Of a DNA stretch of 64,000 nucleotides, positions 1 through 8,799 are shown piece by piece. Positions within the stretch are counted from its first letter, which is position 1. Each line of letters starts with the position of its first letter. The stretch lies in the IMG/VR virus record IMGVR_UViG_3300037205_000062, positions 98,912 through 162,911 of that record; one strand, given 5' to 3'. The translations under genes were made by a program, and so were the position numbers. The stretch comes from a virus. A model generated the notes under the pieces. The model was given only the letters and a program-made list of their open reading frames with translations, was not told where the DNA came from and ran no database searches.

Positions 1-125
1 GGCCAAATTTCACCTTTTTTATGTTTCTTAAAGCAAACTTCAAAATCATTAGAATGAAATGCGGTTTTTTTAAAAGAACCACAAAACCAACCACCCTTCC
101 ATTTTTTTTGTCTAAAAATTTTCAT
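1..125 (-). CDS. cupin-like small protein, partial (runs off left edge)
   Basis: The gene starts with an ATG at 125-123 that overlaps the stop codon of the preceding gene (TAATG) and leaves the window at base 1, so only about 41 codons are visible. The visible part contains GWFCGSF and FEVCFKKHKKGE. This resembles the N-terminal strand pair of small phage cupin proteins that sit in sugar-modification clusters. The metal-binding histidines would lie outside the window, so the family call is tentative. Confidence 0.45.
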   Translation of the reverse strand, partial: MKIFRQKKWKGGWFCGSFKKTAFHSNDFEVCFKKHKKGEIW

Positions 126-877
126 TATAGATTTCTAAGTTTTTTGTAATATTCATAATCAATTGGTGTTCCAATAGGATAATGCATGTTAAATGAAAAT
201 GGCAATACTTTCATACCCCTTTGGATCATATAATTATAAGATGGCGCTACATAATATTCTCCATTTACTGTATCTTCGTTTCTTTTCATTTGATTAAATG
301 ATTCAATAAAATATAACCCTTTTTTCCACCAATGAAAACCATTTGTAGCAATATTACTGATAACTCGTTTTTCTTTAATATCTATTATTTCATTATTATC
401 GCTTAATTTAATATAACTATTTTTTGGGCTACAAGAATGAAAAGTGCCTAATACTCCATCAGCATTATTAGTTTCGCAAAAATGTTCAAAAATATCATAA
501 TTCCAATCTTCTATAATTTGATCACAATTTGTTATTATAAGGGGAGATTCAATATCTGTTTTTATAGCACCAATTAATGCTGAATCTGCTGGTCCTTGAG
601 GAAGGTAATCTATAGGTATTATTTGAAAAAAATCTCTTGGTAATTGTTTATTAATTACTTTGAAAATGTCATTTTCATTTAATTGTTTAATATTAACGAT
701 AAAGGTAAAATAGAACGACTTATTAAACCCCATTTGCTTGTCAAATAAATTTTTTATAACGCATTCAATCATTGAATATTTTCCTAATGAAAGAAGGGGT
801 TTGGGTAATGTATAACCACAATCGGAAAATCTTTTCCCAATTCCAGCCATAGGTATTACTATATTAATTTTATTCAT
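125..877 (-). CDS. nucleotidyltransferase (sugar-phosphate NTP transferase family)
   Basis: About 250 residues. The N-terminus IPMAGIGKRF is the glycine-rich nucleotide-binding signature of NTP_transferase enzymes, followed by the PKPLL motif around residue 25 and an NCDQ motif where the metal-binding aspartate is expected. Enzymes of this fold join a sugar or alditol phosphate to an NTP to give an activated donor. I use the internal ATG at 877: an upstream ATG at 961 would add 28 unlike residues lying wholly inside the neighbouring glycosyltransferase gene. It overlaps that gene by 8 bases. In this block it probably supplies a nucleotide-activated sugar; the exact substrate is not readable. 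Confidence 0.8.
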   Translation of the reverse strand: MNKINIVIPMAGIGKRFSDCGYTLPKPLLSLGKYSMIECVIKNLFDKQMGFNKSFYFTFIVNIKQLNENDIFKVINKQLPRDFFQIIPIDYLPQGPADSALIGAIKTDIESPLIITNCDQIIEDWNYDIFEHFCETNNADGVLGTFHSCSPKNSYIKLSDNNEIIDIKEKRVISNIATNGFHWWKKGLYFIESFNQMKRNEDTVNGEYYVAPSYNYMIQRGMKVLPFSFNMHYPIGTPIDYEYYKKLRNL

Positions 878-1496
878 AAATTTTTGGTCGAACATCTGAA
901 CCAGCTCCATTTTTATAAAAATTAGATAATTGTAAATTCTTTTTAATCCAATATATATCAAATTCTTTAGTTAAATGATTAAAGAAATTAAAATTTTCAA
1001 AAGTTTCTTTGGATTTTTCTATATAATTATTAGTCAGTCTAGTTTCTGGTGGAGGATAATGATTATCTTTTGATTTATAATTCCAAAATATTTTTGAATT
1101 TTCTAAATTTCCAAAAGAAAACCAATCGCATACTTGACGGTAATTCATATACATACCATAATGTATAAAAGATAAAGTTTTGTTATTTTTACTAATTATT
1201 TCTAATAATTTATCAATATTATCAAATACCATATCACTTCGTGTTTTAAAAATAAATTGCGTATTAGATTGTTTAATCCCATTAAAAGAAGAGGTACATT
1301 GTAAATTTATATTAGAAGTCCCAACGTTATTAGGTTTAGACGTAATAATTAATGGTATTTCTTTACTAATCTGATTTAAATTTTCATCTGGTTCGTTATC
1401 CCATGTTGACCAAACATATTGTTGATTACTAGAGAGATTTTTTAAAACTTCTTTATAATAATTTGTTGGTCCTTGAATAACTATTGTTGTATCCAT
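870..1496 (-). CDS. WavE-like glycosyltransferase
   Basis: 208 residues beginning MDTTIVIQGPTN. The VIQGP opening and the later FKTRSDMVFD segment, with its DxD-like SDMVFD, match the WavE family of LPS-core/capsule glycosyltransferases. The gene sits between the nucleotidyltransferase and a methyltransferase with almost no spacing, so it is probably cotranscribed. Acceptor and donor cannot be read from sequence. Confidence 0.65.
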   Translation of the reverse strand: MDTTIVIQGPTNYYKEVLKNLSSNQQYVWSTWDNEPDENLNQISKEIPLIITSKPNNVGTSNINLQCTSSFNGIKQSNTQFIFKTRSDMVFDNIDKLLEIISKNNKTLSFIHYGMYMNYRQVCDWFSFGNLENSKIFWNYKSKDNHYPPPETRLTNNYIEKSKETFENFNFFNHLTKEFDIYWIKKNLQLSNFYKNGAGSDVRPKIYE

Positions 1497-1497
1497 T

Positions 1498-2106
1498 TTA
1501 TTTACCTAATAATAACTGACAACATGTTGGATGATAATAAATAGGTTTATATCCGCAAGCTAATAAAAAGGGTATACTATATTCGCTTTTACCTCCTTTA
1601 AATTCTGAATTTTTAATATCATCTAATAAAATTAATGAATTTTCATGTAAATTAAAAATGATATTTTGAATTTCTTTTAATTGATGTCTACATGCTTCTT
1701 CTATTATATTTTTATTATAATCAGAAGTATCCATACTATCCAAATATAAAAAATCTACAGGTTTTTCAAAATTACGAAGATACGCTACGGAATCTTGCTC
1801 TATGTATTCTATATGATTAGAAAATTGTTTTGTAGAGTTTTTACAATCATTTATACTTTCAGAGTTAATATCAACTGTAATTAATTTTGAATTAGTTAAT
1901 TCGCACCATTTTCCAAAAACTATTGTACTACCCCCTCCACCATTAATATCATTAATATTTTTACCCCTAGTTGTACCAGTTTCTAACATTATAATAGGTT
2001 TATCTCCAAATCTTTTATAAATATTATCGAATAATTTAAGAAAGGATTCTGCTCTGCTTTGATATGGTAAATTTCTTATATAATTTTTAATTTCATCTAA
2101 TTTCAT
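1498..2106 (-). CDS. class I SAM-dependent methyltransferase (Methyltransf_24-like)
   Basis: 202 residues. METGTTRGKN near residue 40 is the glycine-rich SAM motif I, and VDINSES is motif II with the acidic residue that binds the ribose. FLYLDSMDTSDYN and LILLDDI look like the post-II and metal-associated motifs of Methyltransf_24 proteins. Such enzymes often methylate sugars or small metabolites in surface-glycan clusters, which fits the neighbours. Confidence 0.65.
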   Translation of the reverse strand: MKLDEIKNYIRNLPYQSRAESFLKLFDNIYKRFGDKPIIMLETGTTRGKNINDINGGGGSTIVFGKWCELTNSKLITVDINSESINDCKNSTKQFSNHIEYIEQDSVAYLRNFEKPVDFLYLDSMDTSDYNKNIIEEACRHQLKEIQNIIFNLHENSLILLDDIKNSEFKGGKSEYSIPFLLACGYKPIYYHPTCCQLLLGK

Positions 2107-2107
2107 A

Positions 2108-2770
2108 TTAAAGTTTAATTTTTGATGCTAAATAGTTACTATGGTGAAAATGTTCTACTGGATATTCAGCATATCTTAATACATCTTTTTCAACATTATA
2201 TATATATCTCCCCTGTAACAAATCATACATATTTCCTAAAGTTTTACCAGCTAAAGGATACCTTTCTCCATATTCAAATTGTATAAATTCTATTTTATCT
2301 AAATAATCTTCTGAACTTTTAATTACTTCATATTCAAGACCTTCTACATCAATTTTAATAAAATCAATATTAGATATATTTCTTGAATCCATATACTTCT
2401 TAAGAGTAGTTAAAAATATAACGTCTTTTTGGTCTTTTCCATCGTGATTATAAATGGATTCTCCATTATAATAATAAGTAAAATATCCTTCTTTATCATT
2501 AATCCCAAAGAAATTTAAATGGATATTTGGATTATTAATTAAGTCATCGTTATTAATAAGTTCCTTAAAAGCAAATTTATTAGGTTCAAATAGATGAACA
2601 TCTTGGTCTTTGAAAATTTTACAAAAGTCAAAATCTTTTTGTGCTCCTACTGAAAAAATAGTTTTAACTCCAAATTTTTCTTGCATTAATCTAGCTAGTT
2701 TATCTTCACCCTCTGACAATTCTTGAGCTACATGTAATCTAGGTCTTTGGTCGTAATAAATGATGTTCAT
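2108..2770 (-). CDS. FkbM-family methyltransferase
   Basis: 220 residues. VHLFEPNKFAFKEL and IKIDVEGLEYEVI are the two hallmark motifs of the FkbM family (an acidic E/P motif after the first strand, and KxDVEG). FkbM enzymes O-methylate sugars or polyketides. This is one of three FkbM-type genes in the window (also at 2804 and 8102), which suggests several distinct methyl marks on a glycan. Confidence 0.75.
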   Translation of the reverse strand: MNIIYYDQRPRLHVAQELSEGEDKLARLMQEKFGVKTIFSVGAQKDFDFCKIFKDQDVHLFEPNKFAFKELINNDDLINNPNIHLNFFGINDKEGYFTYYYNGESIYNHDGKDQKDVIFLTTLKKYMDSRNISNIDFIKIDVEGLEYEVIKSSEDYLDKIEFIQFEYGERYPLAGKTLGNMYDLLQGRYIYNVEKDVLRYAEYPVEHFHHSNYLASKIKL

Positions 2771-2803
2771 AATTAATATATTATACTTTATTGTATATGT
2801 TTA

Positions 2804-3508
2804 CTATAAATAGTCTATTTTAATTAATGTATCTTGCGGTTCATTAGGAAAATCTAATCCATTTATAGGATACTTAATTTTCAACGGAGAATGTCCTACT
2901 GTGTAGGTTCTATTTAAAAAAGTTATTTCTGGAGTATCAGGGAATTCAAAGCCATTATAATCTAAAGAAAATCTTGAAGTATTACCATGGACATGAATAA
3001 TATCAAATATTTTTCTTAATTCTTTCAAAATGCTTAAAAATTCATTTAATCGAGTATTAATATTATGAAATTCTACAATCATACATCTTAATTCTAAAAG
3101 TTGAATTTGTTTACTATGATAAAAAAAATCATACTCCGCTCCCTCTGCATCAATTTTAAGAATAGTGTTTGATAAAAGTTTATTATCTTTGTTCTGTTTT
3201 ATATGATTAAAAAAAGTATTTGTACAACGCCCTTGCTGACCAGATAATCCTTCTTGATGAAATTGAAAAGTATTTATTTGATTAGATAATTGAATAGTAT
3301 GGTCATAACCATGTATTTTAACATGTGGATTTAATCTCTTTAAATGTCGTTCAAAAGAAATTTCATTATCTATTCCATAACTATAACATCTTTTACATTG
3401 ATTAATAGTTTCTAGGTTAATGATATAACCACCATCACGCTTATGTCCTACGCGTATTAATTTATCTTTAGTTTTTACGGGTTGTGTTAGATTTTGTAAG
3501 ATATTCAT
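2804..3508 (-). CDS. FkbM-like methyltransferase (divergent)
   Basis: 234 residues. The motif ILKIDAEGAEYDF near residue 115 matches the FkbM K-D-x-E-G signature, and IHGYDHTI sits where motif II is expected. The N-terminal SAM-binding loop (RVGHKRDGGYII) is less typical. It is separated by about 30 bases from the previous FkbM gene and by 3 bases from the GT17 gene, so it is in the same operon. The substrate is unknown, likely a sugar. Confidence 0.6.
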   Translation of the reverse strand: MNILQNLTQPVKTKDKLIRVGHKRDGGYIINLETINQCKRCYSYGIDNEISFERHLKRLNPHVKIHGYDHTIQLSNQINTFQFHQEGLSGQQGRCTNTFFNHIKQNKDNKLLSNTILKIDAEGAEYDFFYHSKQIQLLELRCMIVEFHNINTRLNEFLSILKELRKIFDIIHVHGNTSRFSLDYNGFEFPDTPEITFLNRTYTVGHSPLKIKYPINGLDFPNEPQDTLIKIDYL

Positions 3509-3511
3509 AAT

Positions 3512-4321
3512 TTAAATATTATCCAAACTATTAATAAAAAACTGAGGATATTTTTCTTTAGTAATACTGGTAGGTAAATATGGGTTAGTGATAAAAGTTA
3601 CAGGATGGTCGGTATTATGGCGTATATTAAATTGCCCTTCTTTTAGACGTTTTTTTAATACTTCCCTTAAAACTTCTTCATTAGGAATTTCGGATTTATT
3701 TAACGTTTCTCCTGCATTTAAAAACTTATGTCTAATAGATTCTACACCACCCATGTAACTTAAATGCCAACCACCCATAGTTAATCTAGGTAATTGGTCT
3801 TTCCTAGTTCTAAAAAATTGTGGATTAAATTGATTTAATGTACTTTTTTTTACAGCTATTGTACCAGGAAAAGTATGAAATAATGAAACTATATTCATCC
3901 AATAAACATGGTGAACGTGTGAAAAAGCTAAAGCATTTCCATGTTTAAAATGATTACTTAATAAGTACTCAAACCATTGATGGTGAGGAATTTCATCCAA
4001 ATCAGAAATTAATACAATATCATTTTCATATACATTATTTAATCCCTTAACTATAGAATTGCGTAAGTAATTATCAATAGTAAAAACGTCACCATTTAAA
4101 GGGGGACAATCCGTTACAACTACATGAATTATTTTATCAAGATAAGTAGAAAAACGATTTTTATTATCACTAAAATATAGTGGTTTTGGAACTGAACAAT
4201 GATTGATTGTAGATTCTACAATAACGAACTTGTCGATATACGGAGAAAGGTATTCTAATCTAGCTTCTAATAAATCTAATTCATTAAAAAATTGAATACA
4301 ATCGTAAATTTTAGGTTTCAT
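3512..4321 (-). CDS. glycosyltransferase family 17
   Basis: 269 residues. The start IYDCIQFFNELDLLEARL and the motif LISDLDEIPHHQ around residue 105 are characteristic of GT17 (the beta-1,4-mannosyl-glycoprotein N-acetylglucosaminyltransferase fold), with DLDE as the putative metal-binding acidic motif. FVIVESTINH follows the first helix as usual. Family members are common in jumbo-phage and bacterial glycan clusters; the donor sugar is not predictable. Confidence 0.8.
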   Translation of the reverse strand: MKPKIYDCIQFFNELDLLEARLEYLSPYIDKFVIVESTINHCSVPKPLYFSDNKNRFSTYLDKIIHVVVTDCPPLNGDVFTIDNYLRNSIVKGLNNVYENDIVLISDLDEIPHHQWFEYLLSNHFKHGNALAFSHVHHVYWMNIVSLFHTFPGTIAVKKSTLNQFNPQFFRTRKDQLPRLTMGGWHLSYMGGVESIRHKFLNAGETLNKSEIPNEEVLREVLKKRLKEGQFNIRHNTDHPVTFITNPYLPTSITKEKYPQFFINSLDNI

Positions 4322-4739
4322 AAATATTTTTCCTTATAATATCGTTATATATATAATCTATCGCTTCTTGAAAAGAAAAACATATATAATAACAATGGTT
4401 ATACAGCCATATATCAATATCCAAACTTCGAGGTACAACCATAATAACCTTCTTATTATTAAATGAACCATAAGCGGCTACCATAGCTGACCTACAAGAC
4501 CATTTAGAAAAATTAATTAAAATATAATCAGATGCTAAAATATCTTGTTTATCTTTATTAACGACTTCATTATATTTAGAATTTGATTTAATAATTGAAT
4601 ATTGTGAAGGTAATGAATCAAGTATGCTGGTTTTTAGATGTTTCTTTACCCATTCTCTCCAATCAATAGGATATGTATTTACACAACTTTTCTTAGGACC
4701 GAAAAGATAGGTTTTTATGGTAATTTTATTTTTTTTCAC
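4311..4739 (-). CDS. nucleoside 2-deoxyribosyltransferase-like protein
   Basis: 142 residues. The segment DKQDILASDYILINFSKWS followed by SAMVAAYGSFNNKKVIMVV follows the pattern of the nucleoside deoxyribosyltransferase-like superfamily, in which an acidic residue and a conserved E/Y act on N-glycosidic bonds. The usual GTxxE glutamate appears replaced in AAYGSF, so catalysis is uncertain. It overlaps the GT17 gene by 11 bases. A second relative of the superfamily lies at 16497. Confidence 0.55.
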   Translation of the reverse strand: MKKNKITIKTYLFGPKKSCVNTYPIDWREWVKKHLKTSILDSLPSQYSIIKSNSKYNEVVNKDKQDILASDYILINFSKWSCRSAMVAAYGSFNNKKVIMVVPRSLDIDIWLYNHCYYICFSFQEAIDYIYNDIIRKNIYET

Positions 4740-4744
4740 TATAT

Positions 4745-5695
4745 TTATAATAGTATAGATTTAGGTAAAACTGTATAATTTCTTCTAATAGCCTGATTAT
4801 CAAAATGGGTTAATTGTGGTACTAAAATATAAGCTTTATTAGATAATACCTTTTTAACAAAATTAGCCATATATATACAATCATAATTTAAAGGAAAGCA
4901 TGTTTCAGGAAATGGCATCCATCTTAATTGATGACTTGGAAAAGGTTGGAATGGCGCTGATACTTGGCGACTTAAACAAAGGGTAGGGATTCCATAGGAA
5001 TATCCAATCACACGTAACCCACTATCTATTGAAAACATTAATTTTGCGGCTGAAATAGCCAAACAAGCCTCTTTTAATCCAACTGCTAAAATTTCAACGT
5101 TTGGATAATTTTCAAATTTAGAATAAATATTTCTTATATCATTTGTACAAATAAGTTTACATTTTATAAATTTGCTAACTTCTTCTACTATACGTTCTAT
5201 ATACCAACGTTCTAAACCGTGGTCATTTTTTGTATTAGACATAAGATGAAATGCCACATATTCCTCTTTTGTATCTAATTTTTGTAAATCTGGCTTGGGA
5301 AAAAATCTATAATATCTTAACCAATCAAAATCATAATCTACCCATTTTAAAGAGTCTATATGACCATCATACCAAATATCATGAGATTCAATTTTTGCGC
5401 GCCATTCATCTGGAACATTTTCATAAACACCCATACTCTTTTCTTCTCCAAATTGAGAAGAAATATAACATTCTTTATATTTTTTATGAGGTATAACAAT
5501 AACTTCTTTATAAAAAGAAGGATATAAAATTTCAATTAATTCTTTTTGAAAAGTTTTCCCTTCGCTATCGACATAAAGATAAATGTCATAATCTGGATAT
5601 TTTTCTTTAATAGCTGGTATAAAACGATTAAATAATAAAATATCACCCGCCCCACCTTCAGCTCTAATTCCTATAGTTTTATTTATACTTTCCAT
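4745..5695 (-). CDS. glycosyltransferase family 9-like (heptosyltransferase-like) protein
   Basis: 316 residues. The N-terminus EGGAGDILLFNRFIPAIKEK matches the GGxGDxLLxTP/R loop of GT9 heptosyltransferases, and the C-terminal half has LAISAAKLMFSIDSGLR, equivalent to the GT9 sugar-nucleotide site (A..vi.~DSG..H). The final histidine of the usual DSGPMH is missing. It is likely a glycan-building or glycan-binding enzyme of the same operon. Confidence 0.6.
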   Translation of the reverse strand: MESINKTIGIRAEGGAGDILLFNRFIPAIKEKYPDYDIYLYVDSEGKTFQKELIEILYPSFYKEVIVIPHKKYKECYISSQFGEEKSMGVYENVPDEWRAKIESHDIWYDGHIDSLKWVDYDFDWLRYYRFFPKPDLQKLDTKEEYVAFHLMSNTKNDHGLERWYIERIVEEVSKFIKCKLICTNDIRNIYSKFENYPNVEILAVGLKEACLAISAAKLMFSIDSGLRVIGYSYGIPTLCLSRQVSAPFQPFPSHQLRWMPFPETCFPLNYDCIYMANFVKKVLSNKAYILVPQLTHFDNQAIRRNYTVLPKSILL

Positions 5696-5698
5696 TTT

Positions 5699-6940
5699 TT
5701 ATATAATTTCTACAATAGGTAATGGGAAAATAAACTTAGTTCCATTTTTTATTGTTTCCTTTTCTCTTTCTAATATTTCTTTTTTAAAATGATATGGACC
5801 AACTAAATAATAGTCTGGTTTCATTTTTCTGCTTTCTTCTTCTGAGATTAGTTTAATACCACTAATAGTTTTAGCACCAAATTTTTCTGGACTTCTTTCT
5901 GCTGCATATTCAATTAGTTCTGGTCCTATTTTACAATAACCTAAAATAGTATTAAGTTTAGTAGACGAACCATAAATATGAATTGTTTTTCCTGATTTTT
6001 TAATGTTATTTATTAATGATACTAGAGTAAATTTTTGCTCTAATACTGACATTCTAAATTTCTTATAGGTATCTTCATCATCTAGCGACGCACAAAATTC
6101 TTCCATTCTTATATTTGATAAGTTTTTCTCAAATTCATTATTGTTATAATCAAAACACGATTTATGAGATACAAATACCATTAAACTACCACCATTTGTA
6201 TCAGTCTTTTGGGCATTAAAAATTTTTAACCCAATAGAATTTAACATTATCTCTAATGGGGCTAAATGATAATGAATAATATGTTCATTTACTATACTAT
6301 CATACGCCAAATTATTTAACATAGAAGGCCAATATGCCACTTCAAATATCCATATTCCTTTATCTGTTAATATCTTTTTTATTTCTTCCGCAAATTTTGT
6401 TGGATTTTCAACATCATAATAGCACGCAATAGATGTAATAATATCAAACTGTTTTCCACATAATTTATTAGTTGGAAACAAATCATTTATTACAATTATA
6501 TCTTCATCTGTTTGTTTTGCTGATATGTCAGACGGATCAACTCCATATTTAATAAAGTTTTTTGGATAATTTCTTAATAATGTATTGTCGTTAGAAGCTA
6601 TATCTAATACTGATCCAAGTTCTAATTGAGTTAACTTTAACGCATTATTTACAATAGATTTAAGATGTTCTCTCATTGTAAAACTTATACCAGATTGATA
6701 CCAATAATTTGTATAAAGAATTCTTGGCGGAATAGTATGTTTCGTTTGGATTAATCCACACGCATCTTCATATTTAGATGTATCGCATCTAACTACTAAA
6801 TTTGGAGTTTTTCTGAGTGGTGGATTTGGAATTCCATCCTTTATAAAGGAACCTTGAAAATACTGTTCTCCTAAATCAATTACATCAGTTAAATTAGGAT
6901 TTCCACAAATTCTACATGTTTGTTTATATTTTATATTCAC
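5699..6940 (-). CDS. sugar C-methyltransferase (zinc domain + SAM domain + C-terminal domain)
   Basis: 413 residues in three parts. Residues 1-60 hold the zinc site CRICGNPNL with later cysteines (VRCDTS, DACGL). Residues about 100-220 hold the SAM domain (VLDIASNDNTLL as motif I). Residues about 310-413 form the Methyltransf_14-type tail with IHIYGSSTKLN. This is the NovU/TylC3-type architecture that C-methylates keto-sugars on nucleotide carriers. Length and domain order are normal. It fits synthesis of a branched deoxysugar by the surrounding cluster. Confidence 0.8.
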   Translation of the reverse strand: MNIKYKQTCRICGNPNLTDVIDLGEQYFQGSFIKDGIPNPPLRKTPNLVVRCDTSKYEDACGLIQTKHTIPPRILYTNYWYQSGISFTMREHLKSIVNNALKLTQLELGSVLDIASNDNTLLRNYPKNFIKYGVDPSDISAKQTDEDIIVINDLFPTNKLCGKQFDIITSIACYYDVENPTKFAEEIKKILTDKGIWIFEVAYWPSMLNNLAYDSIVNEHIIHYHLAPLEIMLNSIGLKIFNAQKTDTNGGSLMVFVSHKSCFDYNNNEFEKNLSNIRMEEFCASLDDEDTYKKFRMSVLEQKFTLVSLINNIKKSGKTIHIYGSSTKLNTILGYCKIGPELIEYAAERSPEKFGAKTISGIKLISEEESRKMKPDYYLVGPYHFKKEILEREKETIKNGTKFIFPLPIVEII

Positions 6941-7275
6941 GTCTTAAATTCGGAAATTGAATTATGAAAGAATTTTTTTTGTAAAACTTGTTTAGCCCTA
7001 TATCTTAATATATTATAATTATCTAATTCCTTCGCTGTAATTAAATTAAATTTAGCTTTATCCACTCCATTAAAAATTAATAAATTAGTTTCTTTTAAAG
7101 AAAGATATTCTTGAGATTTTAAAATAGAAGAAAATTTTACGTGCCCAATTTGTTTAGACAAGAACAGGTAACATTCTTTATAATGTTTTTCCTGTTCCTG
7201 AAACTTATCTTTTTTAATTTCTAATATAGATAAATAATCAAAAGCATATGATTCACTAACTAATAGATTAATCAT
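6937..7275 (-). CDS. small protein, DUF6165-like
   Basis: 112 residues. The opening MINLLVSESYAFDYLSILEI followed by KK resembles the conserved start of the DUF6165 family (VSxGELxDKxxILEIK), whose members sit in glycan-synthesis loci. It overlaps the C-methyltransferase by 4 bases, so translation is probably coupled. Function unknown. Confidence 0.4.
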   Translation of the reverse strand: MINLLVSESYAFDYLSILEIKKDKFQEQEKHYKECYLFLSKQIGHVKFSSILKSQEYLSLKETNLLIFNGVDKAKFNLITAKELDNYNILRYRAKQVLQKKFFHNSISEFKT

Positions 7276-7287
7276 ATATTTTAATAA

Positions 7288-7470
7288 TTACTTATTAAAT
7301 ATAAATTTTACCTGTTCGGACTTGAAATCAATAAACTTTTGAGTTTTCTCGGACCAAACAATCACCTTAATATCTTCTGTTTTTGCGGCGATTCCTTGTT
7401 TTTGAAACAGTTCTGCAACAGTTCCCAAAACTTCAGAAGCATCCAATTCAGCATTTATTTGTATTTTCAT
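7288..7470 (-). CDS. hypothetical protein (60 aa)
   Basis: Short, soluble, mixed-charge protein starting MKIQINAELDASEVLGTVAE. No motif recognised. It lies 12 bases upstream of the DUF6165-like gene on the same strand, and coding is supported by the clean frame and tight spacing. Confidence 0.5.
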   Translation of the reverse strand: MKIQINAELDASEVLGTVAELFQKQGIAAKTEDIKVIVWSEKTQKFIDFKSEQVKFIFNK

Positions 7471-7507
7471 AATAGTATTATATATTAGTTTTATTTATAT
7501 GTCAATA

Positions 7508-7864
7508 TTAAATTTCTATTACTTCACCACTAGTTTTAGATGGATGAAGTTTCTTTGTCTTTTTCTCGTAGTCGTCAATTACTTTTTGTTTTACTGGGTC
7601 TTGGCCAGATACTTTTGCCCTTTTATCGCTTAATTCAGAACTTATATCCCACATGTCGCCTATAGAATAGTTTTTATTTTTAGTGTGATTGACAAAATCA
7701 TTAGCGGAATTAGGATTAATTTTAGTATCTATAGAAGCTGTAGGTTTAGTAAAAATACGAAGCCATTTTGTTCCATTTTCGGAATATTCATGAAGATCAT
7801 TCATACCTTGAAATATTTCTTTAATTTCTTCTGTTTTTGGATGCTGGAAAAGATAAAGTGGCAT
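7508..7864 (-). CDS. FmdB-like phage protein lacking the zinc ribbon
   Basis: 118 residues starting MPLYLFQHPKTEEI. This matches the first strand of FmdB-type proteins found in many phages (MPxYxFxxxxTGE), but the CxxC...CxxC zinc ribbon of the bacterial family is absent. The C-terminal half is charged and probably flexible. Role unknown. Confidence 0.5.
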   Translation of the reverse strand: MPLYLFQHPKTEEIKEIFQGMNDLHEYSENGTKWLRIFTKPTASIDTKINPNSANDFVNHTKNKNYSIGDMWDISSELSDKRAKVSGQDPVKQKVIDDYEKKTKKLHPSKTSGEVIEI

Positions 7865-7868
7865 AATG

Positions 7869-8105
7869 TTATTTCGGATAAGAATTAGTGAGTTTATATT
7901 TTTCTTTTTGTCTTTCTAATTCTTTAGTAAAATCATCATGATTATCTGGGTGTTTTTGTTTGGCGAAAACTGCCGCTAATTGTCTTTGTAATTTCCACAT
8001 AATTTGCTCTTCTGTTCCATCAATAAGAAAATGACCAATATCAACTGGATTTTTTCTAATATCAAAATCATCTTCGCATAAAAAAAGACAAGTAGTTAAT
8101 TTCAT
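7869..8105 (-). CDS. hypothetical protein (78 aa)
   Basis: Starts MKLTTCLFLCEDDFDIRKNP. It is followed within 4 bases by the FmdB-like gene and its start overlaps the end of the FkbM gene at 8102 by 4 bases, so it belongs to the same transcript. No family recognised. Confidence 0.5.
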   Translation of the reverse strand: MKLTTCLFLCEDDFDIRKNPVDIGHFLIDGTEEQIMWKLQRQLAAVFAKQKHPDNHDDFTKELERQKEKYKLTNSYPK

Positions 8106-8788
8106 ATATTATAATATTTTTCTATTTCACTTTTACTAAAAATAAAGAAAATTTTATTATCTTCTTCTTGAACTGATATAATATGAGAATTAATGAATCC
8201 TTTATTTAACATTTCAGATTTGAAAGTGGGGATATGTTCTGGTTCAAGAACCGTTTCGCCGCAAATGCTTTGTACTTTACTTAGGTTAGCTTCTTTTAGG
8301 ATGTCTCTTTCTTGGTATCCTATATTAATTTTTAATATATCAATACTAGTTTCTTTACCGCAATATACGTCTAAAATTTTTGAAAGAGTATCACTTGGGC
8401 AAAAATATCCAAGTGTTTCGTTGGATGGGGCAACTGGTTGAAGATTTGAATAATTAATAAATGATTTTTCTGATTTTGGATGTCCTATTTTTAATCCAGA
8501 ATTATCTTTAGAAATAGATATAAGGTGAGGAATAGCAAATGGATTTTCAGATAAATTTTTTATTAACATCTTAAAATTATCTAAATATGGTTCAAAAGAA
8601 TAAACTCTTTTTGCGCCCAAAGCTAATGAAGTAATAGTAAAATAACCACAATGCGCCCCAATATCTACGACTATAGGACGTTCTTCTTCCTTTTTAAATC
8701 CTCTAACACGATACGAATTAGTATTAAATATCTTATCTAACCAATATTGATCGTCTGAAAAACTACGAATATGTATTACGGGAGTCAT
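8102..8788 (-). CDS. FkbM-family methyltransferase
   Basis: 228 residues. VVDIGAHCGYFTI at about residue 40 is a textbook SAM motif I, VYSFEPYLDNFKML is the FkbM E-P motif, and ILKINIGYQERDIL stands where the usual KxDxEG motif is, with N and G replacing D and E. The altered second motif may change activity. It sits directly downstream of the GT4 gene. Confidence 0.75.
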   Translation of the reverse strand: MTPVIHIRSFSDDQYWLDKIFNTNSYRVRGFKKEEERPIVVDIGAHCGYFTITSLALGAKRVYSFEPYLDNFKMLIKNLSENPFAIPHLISISKDNSGLKIGHPKSEKSFINYSNLQPVAPSNETLGYFCPSDTLSKILDVYCGKETSIDILKINIGYQERDILKEANLSKVQSICGETVLEPEHIPTFKSEMLNKGFINSHIISVQEEDNKIFFIFSKSEIEKYYNI

Positions 8789-8799
8789 AAATAAATATA